The notes under the pieces were generated by a model. That model worked only from the letters and a program-made list of their open reading frames with translations, had not been told where the DNA came from and ran no database searches. From contig NC_049993.1 in assembly GCF_000003815.2 (NCBI RefSeq), forward strand, positions 3,730,518 to 3,794,517: DNA of 64,000 nt, read 5' to 3'. The position numbers and the translations under genes are program-made. This document shows positions 33,701-48,700 of the stretch, in pieces (positions within the stretch are counted from its first letter, which is position 1; the number at the start of each line of letters is the position of its first letter). The DNA is from Branchiostoma floridae (Eukaryota > Chordata > Leptocardii > Amphioxiformes > Branchiostomatidae).

Positions 33701-36700
33701 TCCGCATCAATGATCCAATATTGTTGTACATATCTGTGTATCTGACTGTTATAGTTAAAAATGTGAAGTAGATAGCTAGGTGCTAATCCATGTAAGCATT
33801 TATACACCAAAATGCATAAGCGTTGAGTCCTCTGGTCCTGTAGATGACGTTATCCCCATCGTAGTTCGTGATGCAGTTTTTCGACGCATATCAGTTGATC
33901 ATCCTCTCTAGCTAAAAAATAATATGCTAAAAAAGGGTTTTGGCCAGTATCGATATAGATATATAGATAGATATATAGATAGATAAAATATTTTTCTACT
34001 GAATTAATTGTGTTTGTCATTATGCAAATAAGGCTCTCATTTGCATAAACTTTATAACTTGATCATCTCCAACAAACAGACATGCGCAATATATGTTAAG
34101 AAAGGAGACTTTTGCCGCCTTTTCTGGTAATGTATGCAAATTAGGACCTAACTTGCATAGTTAATGTTCAACGATGTTCACTTGTACATAACTTCCAACT
34201 GTTCACTTGTACATAACTTCCAAATACTACAAGTAAGAAGTTCCCGTCATTTATCAAAATGAAATTATAGCATCTTCTCATTAATTATGCAACTTAGGTA
34301 TTTATCTATCAATATTCTTCTCTTTCTCAGTTACAAAGGTCACATGTTGTAATGGTCCTTTAATTGAGCTGAGCATGTTTACACAATTTCCCAATTTATT
34401 ATGCAAATTAGCTTCCACTGTGCATAATTTTTCATAATTAATATGTAATTATATTAAGCAGCACCTATCCTATCCACATACCAAAAACCACAACAATCTG
34501 TCAACCTCTTCTTTAGGTATTCCCATTAACCCTATTCATACCGGGCTTTTTTGGTCATCCCTGGACCGGGGGGGGGGGCTTTTGAGGCCCTCCACTTCTA
34601 AGTCTTATAACTCTAAAACGACAAGCCTTAGAGCCACCAAATTTTTAGGACATGATGTCGACATAACATCTAACAAGTATGTGACGTTTGACATTACGTG
34701 GATGTAATATGACGTTATTATGACGTCATCATTTTGATTATGTTGGCCAAACCCATGAAAAAGGGTATTCTCAGAAAACTTCAAGTTATGCTACAAAAAT
34801 GTAACAAGTGCAGATAACAGAATAATAATGTTTGTTACGCCTTGCGTTGCCAATAGTAATATCAATGACGTCAATATGACGTCATAAGAAGACGTCATTC
34901 ACATCTAAGATACGAGTTGGGCTCCGCCATATTATATCCACCACATTGAATTTTTAAAAATACTTTTTTTGCAACAAATAATCACAAAGGGCAATGGAAA
35001 TAGACTAACTTCATTCATTTAGATGGTTTTTGATGAAAAAATAGCAGGTAGTTAAGAATTTTAAGGGATAATTAGCTTGTTATTCTTGATCTGGCCATTC
35101 GGGCCACCATCTTGGATTTTGGACTGATGACGTCATCAAATTAGCATAATTTATGCATATATAATTATGAAAGATATGCTAAATAATATAAGATTTTATT
35201 TATGTAACAAAAACACAGTAATATGGCAAACCAATGTGAAAAATAGATTGTTAGAACCAAAAATTGTGATTTTTTGCAAAACTGCCTGTCAACAACTGGT
35301 TGCCATGGCAACAAGAAAAAATTGACAATTTGTCAAACTTCGTAAAATTGTTGCCAACAATATTTTAGGAAAACTTATCAAATTTGGTGGCCCTAGCGTA
35401 AGCCGTTCTGGCGTTATGGGGCATCGAAGTTCAACCCCCCCCCCGGTCTGAATAGGGTTAAAAGTCTGGCACCTAAGTCTAAACCTGTCCTGCAGTTCCA
35501 AAATAAGCCGGTAGGCGGCAAAAACCTATACCACTTATTTACAGCATCAAGAGCTGTCTACCACTTAAGATTCATAGCCGCAGCCTGTCCAGAACTCGAG
35601 ATATCAAACATGGAAGTTCTGCTGCAGTACCGTAGCAGGTCACTAGGAGGCCAAAAATCTTATCGTTTCCAGGTCTCAACAAGACCTACCCACATACCGA
35701 ATATCAATACAATCCATCCAGGTGTTCTTGAGCTATGGTGGTCTTCTACAACCGGCACACACATACAAACGCTACCCAAAATATAACTTTCTTGGCGAAG
35801 GTAACTATCACATTGCTATCTCACAACCCCCACAGGTTTTAAGCTCAAACAATGCTTGTTTCACACATCAGTTTGTATTTCTAAAACAAAGATATTAAGG
35901 GTGAAGAAGGCCACCAAACTTTCCAAACTCCTGGACACATAAACCACGAACGAACCCGGAAGTGATTTCCACGAATCACAGGTCATTTTCCGAAAAACAT
36001 ATTTCAACAATCTTTTACCCCCTATTTCAAGTGTTTACATTTCCATGACCACCATACTACATACTCCAATTCGGGTACGTCTGAAGTCCTAGGCTTTTCT
36101 CAATTTTGCACGGCTATCAATCAAAAATCGCCTTGCGCGAATACGGAAAATACTGCTGTGCACACGTATATCGGTATGTGTCCTGCGACTGGAAAGCTTA
36201 CCCGTGGAGGTAATGGTACAGTCCGGCATAATGCAACTACGCACGCGCGGACTTTTGACATTCCTGACATTCCTGTACAGTTTTTGGAATACTTCGCAAA
36301 CGGTTGCACACTATACTATTAAGCTCGCCCATCAGGCGTCGCTAAAAAGGCTTCGATAACAGTACATTCGAAGACAGCAAGGCATAAAAGTTTTCAGTTC
36401 AGTTTCGGGGCAGGCGAGCTCGTCGTGGGACGAACACATTGTCACGTTCATCACAATATTTGTAGATGATAATCACACGTGCTCACGGCACAAGACGAGC
36501 ATGATTCAACAGCAATCTTGAAGTTCTGTTGGTGACCTACAACTCGTGTAAAAGTGTAAAGAACCATTGCATGATAGCCCGGATCTACGGCTGAATTGGC
36601 CAAATTGAACGTACGCCGCCATTTTCCCGCCGTTTTTAATGGTACGCTAGCAGTAAAGTTTTACGTCATAGCGGTTGTGACGGATTAGAATTAAATGAAA

Positions 36701-39700
36701 ATTCTTGATATTTTACGTCCGTTTTTGCATGACTTTCTGTATGCTCATACAGGTTTTTGTTTTTTTCAATTACTAACAGGAAAGGGGGAACAACAGAGGA
36801 TGAATAAACTAAAGGTACAAAGCGGCAGTTAATTGTGCCGTGTTTTTCCTGGCGGTATTATTGAACCCCCTCCCAACCACGCGACCATTCCCCGTATTAG
36901 TCCGCGGTGTGTTACTATTACGATCATATTAAGTTTTTAGCACGACAAAAGAGACAAAAAGGAAGATGCAGAAAACATGTGGCAAAGGTAAGCTTTACCA
37001 GCAACATGTAACTGGAGAAAATGAGGCGTTGAGCATTTGTCAAATTAGTATCGCTTGCGAACTCGCAGTAAACTTGGCGGTATTATGATAATAGTTGATA
37101 TCCCCATCGTAGTTTGTGCTGCAGTTCTTCGACGCTAGCTCTGGGATCCCGCCTCAGTATGGTCCTGGCAGCCCTGTTCTCAAGAATCTGTAGACGTTGT
37201 TTGAGTTTTAAGCTGCTGTTGTCCCAGATGACATCGCAGTATTCTAGTATTGGTCAAACGATGGCCTTATACAGCATTTTAGCAACATTTGTACAAAGAT
37301 AAAGTTGTAAACGTCTAAGCAAACCAATACGCTGAGATGCTTTACTGTGCGTCATCTCTACATGGTTACTATAGGTACTAACTCCTTGTATAAATCACAT
37401 GTTCGAATATTGTCAACTCCCAGTGTTCGACCCGTGTGAAAGCCAGCCCTGCCGTAACGGTGGCCAGTGCGTGGACGACAACAATGGCGGATACATGTGC
37501 CAATGTGCAGGGCGATGGACCGGTACCAACTGCGATGAGGGTAGGTACTGTAGCTATCGATACTGATCTCGAGGGTTCCATTGGAATCTTTGCATAAAGC
37601 GCTAGTCGTAACGTCCGGCAATGTTACAACAATGTCCTCCAAAATCTGTAAAATCTATATCATATTGAAATGTCCGCATCAATGATCTAATCTTGTACAT
37701 ATCTGTGTATTTGACTGTTATAGTTAAAAATGTGAAGTAGATAGCTAGGTGCTAATCCATGTAAGCATTTATACACCAAAATGCATAAGCGTTGAGTCCA
37801 CTGGTCTTGTAGATAACATCTATTGGCATAACACCGCCAGTAATACTTATACCGCCAAATGACATACATGATAAATTTTCGGTGATCCACTAGTGCAGCA
37901 ACAGTAATTTCAGAGGCTTGCACACTTCAGACATCCACGTGTTTCACACATTTTCATAAAGGCTTCGATAACTGTTCATTCGAAGACAACAAGGCATAAA
38001 TGTTTTCAGTTCAGTTTCGGGGCAGGCGAGCTCGTCGTGGGACGAACACATTGTCACGTTCATCACAATATTTGTAGATGATAATCACACGTGCTCACGG
38101 CACAAGACGAGCATGCTTCAACAGCAATCTTGAAGTTCTGTTGGTGACCTACAACTCGTGTGAAAGTGTAAAGAACCATTGCATGATAGCCCGGATCTAC
38201 GGCTGAATTGGTCAAATTGAACGTACGCCGCCATTTTCCCGCCGTTTTTAATGGTATGCTAGCAGTAAAGTTTTACGTCATAGCGGTTGTGACGGATTAG
38301 AATTAAATGAAAATTCTTGATATTTAACGTCCGTTTTCTCATGACTTTCTGTATGCTCATACAGGTTTTTGTTTTGTGCAATTATTGACAGGAAAGGGGG
38401 AACAACAGAGGATGAATAAACTAAAGGTACAAAGCGGCAGTTAATTGTGCCGTGTTTTTCCTGGCGGTATCATTGAACCCCCTCCCAACCACGCGACCAT
38501 TCCCCGTGTTAGTCCGCGGTGTGTTACTATTACGATCATATTACGTTTTTAGCACGACAAGAGAGACAAAAAGGAAGATGCAGAAAACATGTGGCAAAGA
38601 TAAGCTTTACCAGCAACATGTAACTGGAGAAAATGAGGCGTTAATCATTTGTCAAATTAGTATTGCTTGCGAACTCGCAGTAAACTTGGCGGTATTATGA
38701 TAATAGTTGATATCCCCATCGTAGTTTGTGCTGCAGTTCTTCCACGCTAGCTCTGGGATCCCGCCTCAGTATGGTCCTGGCAGCCCTGTTCTCAAGAATC
38801 TGTAGACGTTGTTTGAGTTTTAAGCTGCTGTTGTCCCAGATGACATCGCAGTATTCTAGTATTGGTCACACGATGGTCTTATACAGCATTTTAGCAACAT
38901 TTGTACAAAGATAAGGTAGTAAACGTGTAAGCAAATCAATACGCTGAGATGCTTTACTGTACGTCATATCTACATGGTTACTATAGGTACTAACTACTTG
39001 TATAAATCACATGTTCGAATATTGTCAACTCACAGTTTTCGACCCGTGTGAAAGCCAGCCTTGCCGTAACGGTGGCCGGTGCGTGGACGACAACAATGGC
39101 GGATACAAGTGCCAATGTGCAGGGCGATGGACCGGTACCAACTGCCATGAGGGTAGGTACTTTAGCTATTGTTACTGATCCCGCGCGCCATATTGGAATA
39201 TATGTGCTTATCTTATAACGTCCGGCAATGTTACAACAATGTCCTCCAAAAGCTTTGAAATCTATATCATATTGAAATGTCCGCATAAATGATCTAATCT
39301 TTTTGTACATATCCGCCATATTGGGTTACCTAGCGGGGACATACTCCTCAAAAGGCCTCGTTTCTCTGCAACTTCTCGCACGATCTGTCGAGTTAACGTT
39401 TGCAATCTCGCGAGATGTTAGGGCTGTTGACTTCCGGGTTCGAATCCATTTAAGGCCCCAGTAATGGATGATACACCTGTATCCTCACAAAATTCATGTT
39501 AAAAGAGTTTCGGTGTGGAGTTGACTTCTGAAATTGGACGTACTCCCTAAGGTTCAGTGTTTGAGGAGAGCCAGGCGGAACAGTACCCATTAATATTTGT
39601 TTATTGTTTATTGTTCATTACCACCTTTAGTTGTTAACATATCAGACATGCAACAACTAGTCTTCCAGGAGTAATACACATAATAAAGACACACAGTTTG

Positions 39701-42700
39701 CAACATAAACACATACAACATGTCAATTAAAAAAAATCATGAAAAAAACTCATGTGCCATATCCAAAATCATCAAGCCTCTCATGTGTCTAGCCAAGTCT
39801 CGCGTATGTTTCACCAGCTGCCGTCTGAAAATCTTGCATGTGTTCACATTTTGCAGCTCATGTGATAACTTGTTCCATTCTGATGATGCTCTATATGTGA
39901 AGGCTTTCTTAAGGCTGTTTCTCTTTGGTTTCTCTGTTCTTAAGTTTCTCCGTGTGGCCTGTCTCGTATGATAGCTGTGTTGTGAAGATACCAAATGTAG
40001 TCTACTGTACAGTGATGATGGCTCATTTGAATGAAGTACTTTATGAAATGTACACATGCTGCTTACATACAGTCTTTCGCTTACGGTCAACCATGATAAG
40101 ACATTGTGCATATGCTTGATCGGGGTGCGGTTGCCTGCTTTATTCTGCATCACATGTAGCGCGGTGATGTTCTTTTGTGTAGTAGAAGCCCAAAACAGAA
40201 TCCAAAATAATAAGGGAAAATCCATTTTGTTCCCTTTTTTCGGCTTCAAAACACAAAAATTAAGCCTTTCTTTTTATCAAAATGCAGCCTTCATGACTTG
40301 GTATTTGCATTTTTAAGAAACTTTCTTTAAAAAATCACAACTAGATGAGTATATGTACTCAAACAAATCAATAATAATCCAGCCTAACCGAGGATATATA
40401 ATGAATTAGAGTTTTGTCCAGCAGCTTGGAGGATATATACTCCGGCTGGAGGACGATATATACTCTGATAGAGTATAAATACTCTGCGTAAAGGAGGATG
40501 GATACTCTGTCCGAAAGAGTATTTATACTCTGCCTGTAGGAGTATTTATACTCTGCCTGATAGGGTAGAGTATTTATACTCTGAAAAATGAAGATGAATA
40601 CTCTGCATAAAGGAGGACGGACCATGTGCCTGAAAGAGTATTTATACTCTGCCTGATAGAGGATGAATACTCTACATGAAGGAGAATGGTCCCTCTGCCT
40701 GAAGGAGTATTTATACTCTGCCTGATAGGGAAGAGTATTTATACTCTGATAGAGGATGAATACTCTGCACAAAGGAGGATGGACCCTGTGCCTAAAAAGA
40801 GTATTTATACTCTTCCTGATAGAGGAACATGAAGGAGAATGGTCCCTCTGCCTGAAGGAGTATTTATACTCAGTCTCTGCTTGAAAGAGTATTTATACGT
40901 TGCCTTAAAATCTCAGTAGTAGTCAGGGTGTTTTTTTTTCTGAAAGTCTATTATTACACAATCACCAGTGATTTGATTATGATGTTCAATTTTGCGCGAC
41001 ACCTTTCACAAGGTAGGCGTATTCCTTTCAAACATATACATACATGACACGGTGTATAGAAAGCAGCTAATGTATATTTTACTCATCTAGGTAATATGAA
41101 GGGATGATAATTTTCGTAGATGCTATCAGTAAATACATGATCAATTGATAAGCTATCAAAAGCGGCTGGAAGAGGAGAAATGGGCCAAATAGACGTATTA
41201 GTATCATGTCAGAGGAGTTAGTCCGCTTAATGAGCAAACTGTACTCCTACAACGGACAAACCCCTCTGGTATGTTATCTGTCTATTTGAACGATTTCTTT
41301 TCTTTCCAACCGCTCCAGGAATAAAGGCCGATCAAAGGAAACGTAAACAAGTTCATGTTAGGCTAACACATTAAGCTAATCTTTACAGTTAAAGCTGTGT
41401 TCTGCATACAAGGTACGCTCTCAATTCTAGCTTCATCTTGCAGCTGCTTCTTCCCTCAGCACGAGCGAAACTAGACCATCCTCGCTCACTACCTCCCTTC
41501 GTCCATTCAATCCGTTGTTATTCTCTGAGCAGCAACCTGTAGCCAATGAATGAATGAAAAATGAAATCTCACCCCACATATTAAGCCTACGGTTTGAGAG
41601 AAAATATTGCTTTATCTTCAGTGCTATAGTAGAGAAAGACACTTGAATGCATGCATTGCATGTTTTATAGTATCACATAAATACATACAACAGTGTACAA
41701 GAAGAGCTCAAATTCATGTAGTGACTGCTGAGGACAACAGTCACAAATGCATATTCGACAAACCGATATAAGAAATGGAGCAGGTTGGAGACATGTTCCT
41801 TAGAAACATTCGATATAAACAGTCTAAAGGAACAGCCATTTATCTTAATCTGCTCAGAAAGAAAAATAGGAATTTGTTACATAAATGTAGGTGTCCAAAA
41901 TCAAAGTGATTTCAATTTTTCTCTGCCCCCTATCAATCAAGTCTATCCGTCATTTTATTAACTGTGGTCTAGGTGGACATATGTTACCTATTTCTTCCAT
42001 TAGACAGCTTTCCAGACGTCCGTCGCTGACTCGAAGCGATCCGAAGATGTCTCCTAGGGGACCTGAATAAGTTTGTGGTGAGAACGCGGATACAGTAAGT
42101 CTATAACATCCGTGGCGCTCCTAACAATGTTTGTTGATAGCAAGTCACCAACTTTGTTAACCCCTATGGCACCATTACACCATGCGATTTGAAACAAACC
42201 TACAATTGCTTAACAAACGAGCAGGAAACGGACATTTCAAATGTAATTCAGTGTTGACCGTTGACCCTAACGAGTGACCACTAGTAGGAATAATGATTTA
42301 GCAGGACACCTGAAGAAAATTCTATGTCATCAGCTCACTATAGCTCACTTGACACTTTAAGCTGAATAAGTCTTTGAAATCAGTCTTTTTTTAAACTGTA
42401 GGGATTACCCTTACGCCTAAATGATTGAGAAATAAATAAGAAATTCTGAAAAAAAGCTACATAAGGGACCCTAATTGAAGTAATCTGTAACATATGACAC
42501 AACACAAAGGTAATGACAACAATCTCATGAAAAAGACAAAAGCTCAACACGCAAATAAAACAAATGTGCCACTGTTTTGGCTCTACACACTACCCCCTAA
42601 TCTAGTGAACCAACATTCCCAAACAATTGGAAAACTTCAAAACATTACAAGGCACATTAGCCGAGAATAGGCGACAAAGAAAATAGATTTTGATTCCAAA

Positions 42701-45700
42701 ATTGAAACCCATTCAACGTAACACTGCGATAGATCTGCCTTTTAATTAAAACTAGAGATAAATATGTGTAGTCACACATGCACACAGGGTCGCTTTTAAG
42801 TGTAATTTGTGCCAGGTGAAATTGTAGCTAGGCAATGTTAAAAAGCAGGTGTGAACATATATATACAGCCCTTGTAGTTAGAGGTCAAAGTGTGGGTGGG
42901 ACAAGGGGGTGAGGCAGTTGGAAATGGTCTGTCCCAACCTGAACGCTCCATCCTTCTGCAGGAAGAAATGGACTGTCCCCACCTGAATAGACCCCCCAGA
43001 AATAAGAAATGGACTAGCCCAACCTGAATAACCCCTACTTCAGCAAGTTCTAAGTACTTGAGACACACGTACACACGAGGTACATTGTACGAGGGACGCT
43101 CGACCAAACAGTGCACGTAATACAGCTTGCCGTCCGTTTATTTTTATTACCTACATAAGTTATGGAGATGATCGTCAAAATTTGCATTATCAACATCTTG
43201 CTACATTCCTCTTTACTTAAGGAACATACTGTATGAATATCGAAAGTGTAACAGCTTTTTGTAATTTTGAAATTGATATGCAAATTATTACCTCATTTGC
43301 ATAAATTTAACATCTCATGGTAATCTTGATTACAATTATATTGGACGAAAAGATTAAACACCTATCATTTAACAGTAATGTTTAATTAGTAGTTTTCATT
43401 GGAAGTTATGATAATGAGCTCCCTCAGAGATACACTATATAGGAATTATAGCAATTATCTATTCAAATAAAATAACAACATATATTCCGTCAAATCAGAA
43501 AAATAACTCATATTCGTCCTTACGTATTGATAGAGAGGAGCTCCGGTGTAATTTTTCCGACCACTACTATATCTACGTGACTCAACCTCTGCTTGGAGAG
43601 TAACCCAGGCTAACAACACCACCGCTGGACTCCTAGCTCCACATGCCGGTAGCTCATTTGGCCCAGCGGGGTGCGAACTGCTAAGTACCACTGAAGTGAC
43701 ACACGACTTCCAAACAGATCTGTCTCGTCATTAGCCTCCATAGCGGGCCTTCTGGGTCTTTTTGTCTTTGGGCTCATAAAACACTTCTGCTGCATATTTG
43801 TATCTTTGTTATTCTCTATCTTATTGCAATAAAAGCAGGCTTTGAATCCAGTATATCATCACAAACATTTATTCTATCGGACACAAAGACTATCGATCTA
43901 GTAAGTTACAGTACTTACACACATTTAGCCCCTTAGCCTTTAGTTAGTGAACCACCCCTGGTTGGAACCCTTCCTATCATCAACGGAACTCCCCCTTGAC
44001 TGTTGCGTATGGTATGGTATGAAGCCTGGTATGAAGGTAACGCCTCCTTTCATGATGTCACGAGCTACGTTACTTCTGCCCCGGTGACCGATCACTGGTA
44101 TTCTCTTTGGCACTTCAAAGTCATGCAAAGCTAACTGGTCACCAGAAAAAACCCGGTCTACTGCATACCAAACTCATATAGAGTGAGACCAACATCATGT
44201 AAATGTCCGCTGTGCTCCGACATGAAAGCGGACATGGCCAAATACTGAACTAGTGGAATTGTGGGAAAGCTTGGCTTGTTTACACCAGGCGATAATCTTT
44301 CAATTTCTTGGCAGGCGAAACGGAGAGGGTAATCCACGTGACCCGATGCTGGTACCACAGCAAAGTCCCTCGAGCTCCGTACATGCTCGCGCTCAACTTG
44401 ATTGCACCACCAGTCCAAATTTCAAGTAACTTGCTATGTGTTTGAATCTTGATATATATATATCCGAACGACGAGGCTTTAAAAGAAAACTGTATCCTTG
44501 AGAGTCGCCCGGAACAACTTATAATTGTGCTGGGACTATCGCATCCTTCCAAACAGCTAAGCTTTGACTGTATCTGTTACCAAAACACTTCCAGATGCCC
44601 GCGCACATAATAACTGTCATATGAAGTCAGAAATTCAGGTCAAGATTCGACAAGTAAATGGAATCACAACCGCACTCTACAACTAGAAAGTGTTAGAAAA
44701 CCCACAAAGGCAAACAGTGACAATCAACTGATGAGAGACCGTCCAAACTTGGAACTCAGAAGTCCTACCTGCCTTGTAACGATCTACACTACCCAACTCG
44801 ACCCCCCCCCCCTTCTCCAGCTTAACAACATATCGTCTCCCCAAAGAACATGTCCATAAGTTTTATATACATCAAGAGGATCACTGTATAATTTCAGAAA
44901 GGAGTTCTACATACCAAAGAACATTGTGGAGCTGTCCATTCAGAAGCAGGCGTGTATCGCTGGAAATGTCTTTTCCCATGAAGATAAGGCGCCATCGCGC
45001 CTGCTGACCGTTGATCAAATGTTCTCCATATTTGTTACAGCAGGGTTTGTCCGCTCAAGGTACGCCCTCGTCTCTCCGTTGCCAGGATGCAATTTTGGCA
45101 CGAAGATACTGCAGTAGGCCACGAAATAAGTTGAACTCGAATCAACATAACTCGTTTAACTGTGAGAAAGGATATGGACCCCATGGCTTGACCTGTAGCT
45201 TATCTGCACTGTTGATCACTGTTTCACCGTATCAGTTCGGCCCCCTAGCCTGTTGATGACCCCGGCCCGCCAGATGTTGGCCCGCCCGCCACCGTGTCAC
45301 ACTGAAAGGTGACCCAGGCTTGTCTTACAAGACCCTATTCTTCAAGCAGATGTTGGGTTAGTGAGGAGGAAAAGCGCTGGTCGGGATTTCGGAGACAGCG
45401 GCTACTGCTATACTCCGACCCGATCCCCGATTGGATATTATATGTGAAGCGTTTCTGCAGGTTTCTGTTTGCCCGGTATTTGTTTTTCTGACAGGTGAAT
45501 GTTCAATTCTACAGTTAAACGATCTTAAACCTACCCGAATAAACTCTACTCTACGCTACACATATAAGATCATATAAAGTACTAGTAAATAGGAGAAGGT
45601 GAGGACGGAAACAGATTGAAGCGTCGGAGGAAAACATAGGCATTACCTTATTGTTACAGCACGGTTGATATCTATTATCAAATGTCATGGTCAAGCCCTG

Positions 45701-48700
45701 TACGTGTATTTTTACTTGTTGACATGTGTACACTTTACACATTTCCAAACGTACACATCTGAACTGTACCCATTACTAAATAGCATCTGTTGCAGTTAAT
45801 CTGTTGCGGTTAGACGACCTTAGACGTTAGAACTCACGTTAAAAAATTACCGTGAATCTCAGAGCCAGCTTTATGAGAAGCTCCGGCTGGTTTTCTCATA
45901 CTAAAATTTATAAGGGCAGGTTTGGCTCTCAATTTTTTGCTGGTTTTGTCATACTAAAATTTATGAGGGGTGGTTTGGTTGTTGCAGATTTTTAACTTGG
46001 TCGGTCCTCCTGTTAATTATTCAACCTGTACATTGCGGTTAGACGCTATATGTATGCCTACCAGCATAACTCTTTAACCAGAGGTTTGACTCTGAGTGGG
46101 GACTAATGCTAGGAGGCATAAGGCCGCAGCAAGTAAATTTTTATTGATGACATCCTCTGCAGACTGGAAAAAAACTCAAGATGGGAAATGTTCAAGATCG
46201 ACACGATAAACGTTGTAACAAGAATTAAAGTGACAAAATATGGCATTAAAACCAACAAGGCATTCGTCCCTCTAAGTCGTTCACTATAGTTTAGTCAAAG
46301 TGACACTAGTGTCATGCGGTAGACAAGTATTAATAACCATGTTGGCAACTACACTCGTTACTTTTATAAATGTTGGTGCCACTGTTACAACTATAATCCA
46401 TCATGTTTCACATCTACAACTACAGTCAAGGCTCTAGTGTCGATTCTAGTGCCAATTCTACATACAATTTATAGGTTACAACACAACTTATTTGCCCATT
46501 TTGGTCTGTCCGCGGTCTGACCATCCCTAAANNNNNNNNNNNNNNNNNNNNNNNNNNNNNNNNNNNNNNNNNNNNNNNNNNNNNNNNNNNNNNNNNNNNN
46601 NNNNNNNNNNNNNNNNNNNNNNNNNNNNNNNNNNNNNNNNNNNNNNNNNNNNNNNNNNNNNNNNNNNNNNNNNNNNNNNNNNNNNNNNNNNNNNNNNNNN
46701 NNNNNNNNNNNNNNNNNNNNNNNNNNNNNNNNNNNNNNNNNNNNNNNNNNNNNNNNNNNNNNNNNNNNNNNNNNNNNNNNNNNNNNNNNNNNNNNNNNNN
46801 NNNNNNNNNNNNNNNNNNNNNNNNNNNNNNNNNNNNNNNNNNNNNNNNNNNNNNNNNNNNNNNNNNNNNNNNNNNNNNNNNNNNNNNNNNNNNNNNNNNN
46901 NNNNNNNNNNNNNNNNNNNNNNNNNNNNNNNNNNNNNNNNNNNNNNNNNNNNNNNNNNNNNNNNNNNNNNNNNNNNNNNNNNNNNNNNNNNNNNNNNNNN
47001 NNNNNNNNNNNNNNNNNNNNNNNNNNNNNNNNNNNNNNNNNNNNNNNNNNNNNTTCATTTTTATTTTGTATTTTTTTGTTTATATGTAATTTTTCAACGT
47101 GAGTTCTAACATCTAAGGTCGTTTAACTGCAACAGATGCTATTTAGTAATGGGTACAGTTCAGATGTGTACGTTTGGAAATGTGTAAAGTGTACACATGT
47201 CAACAAGTAAAAATACACGTACAGGGCTTGACCATGACATTTGATAATAGATATCAACCGTGCTGTAACAATAAGGTAATGCCTATGTTTTCCTCCGACG
47301 CTTCAATCTGTTTCCGTCCTCACCTTCTCCTATTTACTAGTACTTTATATGTCTTATATGTGTAGCGTAGAGTAGAGTTTATTCGGGTAGGCTTAACTGT
47401 AGAATTGAACATTCACCTGTCGGAAAAACAAACACCGGGCAAACAGAAACCTGCAGAAACGCTTCACACATAATATCCAATCGGGGATCGGGTCGGAGTA
47501 TAGCAGTAGCCGCTGTCTCCGAAATCCCGACCAGCGCTTTTCCTCCTCACTAACCCAACATCTGCTTGAAGAATAGGGTCTTGTAAGACAAGCCTGGGTC
47601 ACCTTTCAGTGTGACACGGCGGCGGGCGGGCCAACATCTGGCGGGCCGGGGTCATCAACAGGCTAGGGGGCTAGGGGGCCGAACTGGTACGGTGAAACAG
47701 TGATCAACAGTGCAGATAAGCTACAGGTCAAGCCATGGGGTCCATATCCTTTCTCACAGATAAAAGAGTTATGTTGATTCGAGTTCAACTTATTTCGTGG
47801 CCTACTGCAGTATCTTCGTGCCAAAATTGCATCCTGGCAACGGAGAGACGAGGGCGTACCTTGAGCGGACAAACCCTGCTGTAACAAATATGGAGAACAT
47901 TTGATCAACGGTCAGCAGGCGCGATGGCGCCTTATCTTCATGGGAAAAGACATTTCCAGCGATACACGCCTGCTTCTGAATGGACAGCTCCACAATGTTC
48001 TTTGGTATGTAGAACTCCTTTCTGAAATTATACAGTGATCCTCTTGATGTATATAAAACTTATGGACATGTTCTTTGGGGAGACGATATGTTGTTAAGCT
48101 GGAGAAGGGGGGGGGGGGTCGAGTTGGGTAGTGTAGATCGTTACAAGGCAGGTAGGACTTCTGAGTTCCAAGTTTGGACGGTCTCTCATCAGTTGATTGT
48201 CACTGTTTGCCTTTGTGGGTTTTCTAACACTTTCTAGTTGTAGAGTGCGGTTGTGATTCCATTTACTTGTCGAATCTTGACCTGAATTTCTGACTTCATA
48301 TGACAGTTATTATGTGCGCGGGCATCTGGAAGTGTTTTGGTAACAGATACAGTCAAAGCTTAGCTGTTTGGAAGGATGCGATAGTCCCAGCACAATTATA
48401 AGTTGTTCCGGGCGACTCTCAAGGATACAGTTTTCTTTTAAAGCCTCGTCGTTCGGATATATATATATCAAGATTCAAACACATAGCAAGTTACTTGAAA
48501 TTTGGACTGGTGGTGCAATCAAGTTGAGCGCGAGCATGTACGGAGCTCGAGGGACTTTGCTGTGGTACCAGCATCGGGTCACGTGGATTACCCTCTCCGT
48601 TTCGCCTGCCAAGAAATTGAAAGATTATCGCCTGGTGTAAACAAGCCAAGCTTTCCCACAATTCCACTAGTTCAGTATTTGGCCATGTCCGCTTTCATGT

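Noticed and set aside
40368-40772. 134-residue minus-strand ORF with repeated YKYSFRQ units
   Set aside because: Translation of the subterminal repeat array; repeats in protein mirror the DNA motif, and the mirrored ORF in the other arm is broken.
46426-47058. Minus-strand 210-residue ORF in the palindrome centre
   Set aside because: Almost entirely N translated as X.
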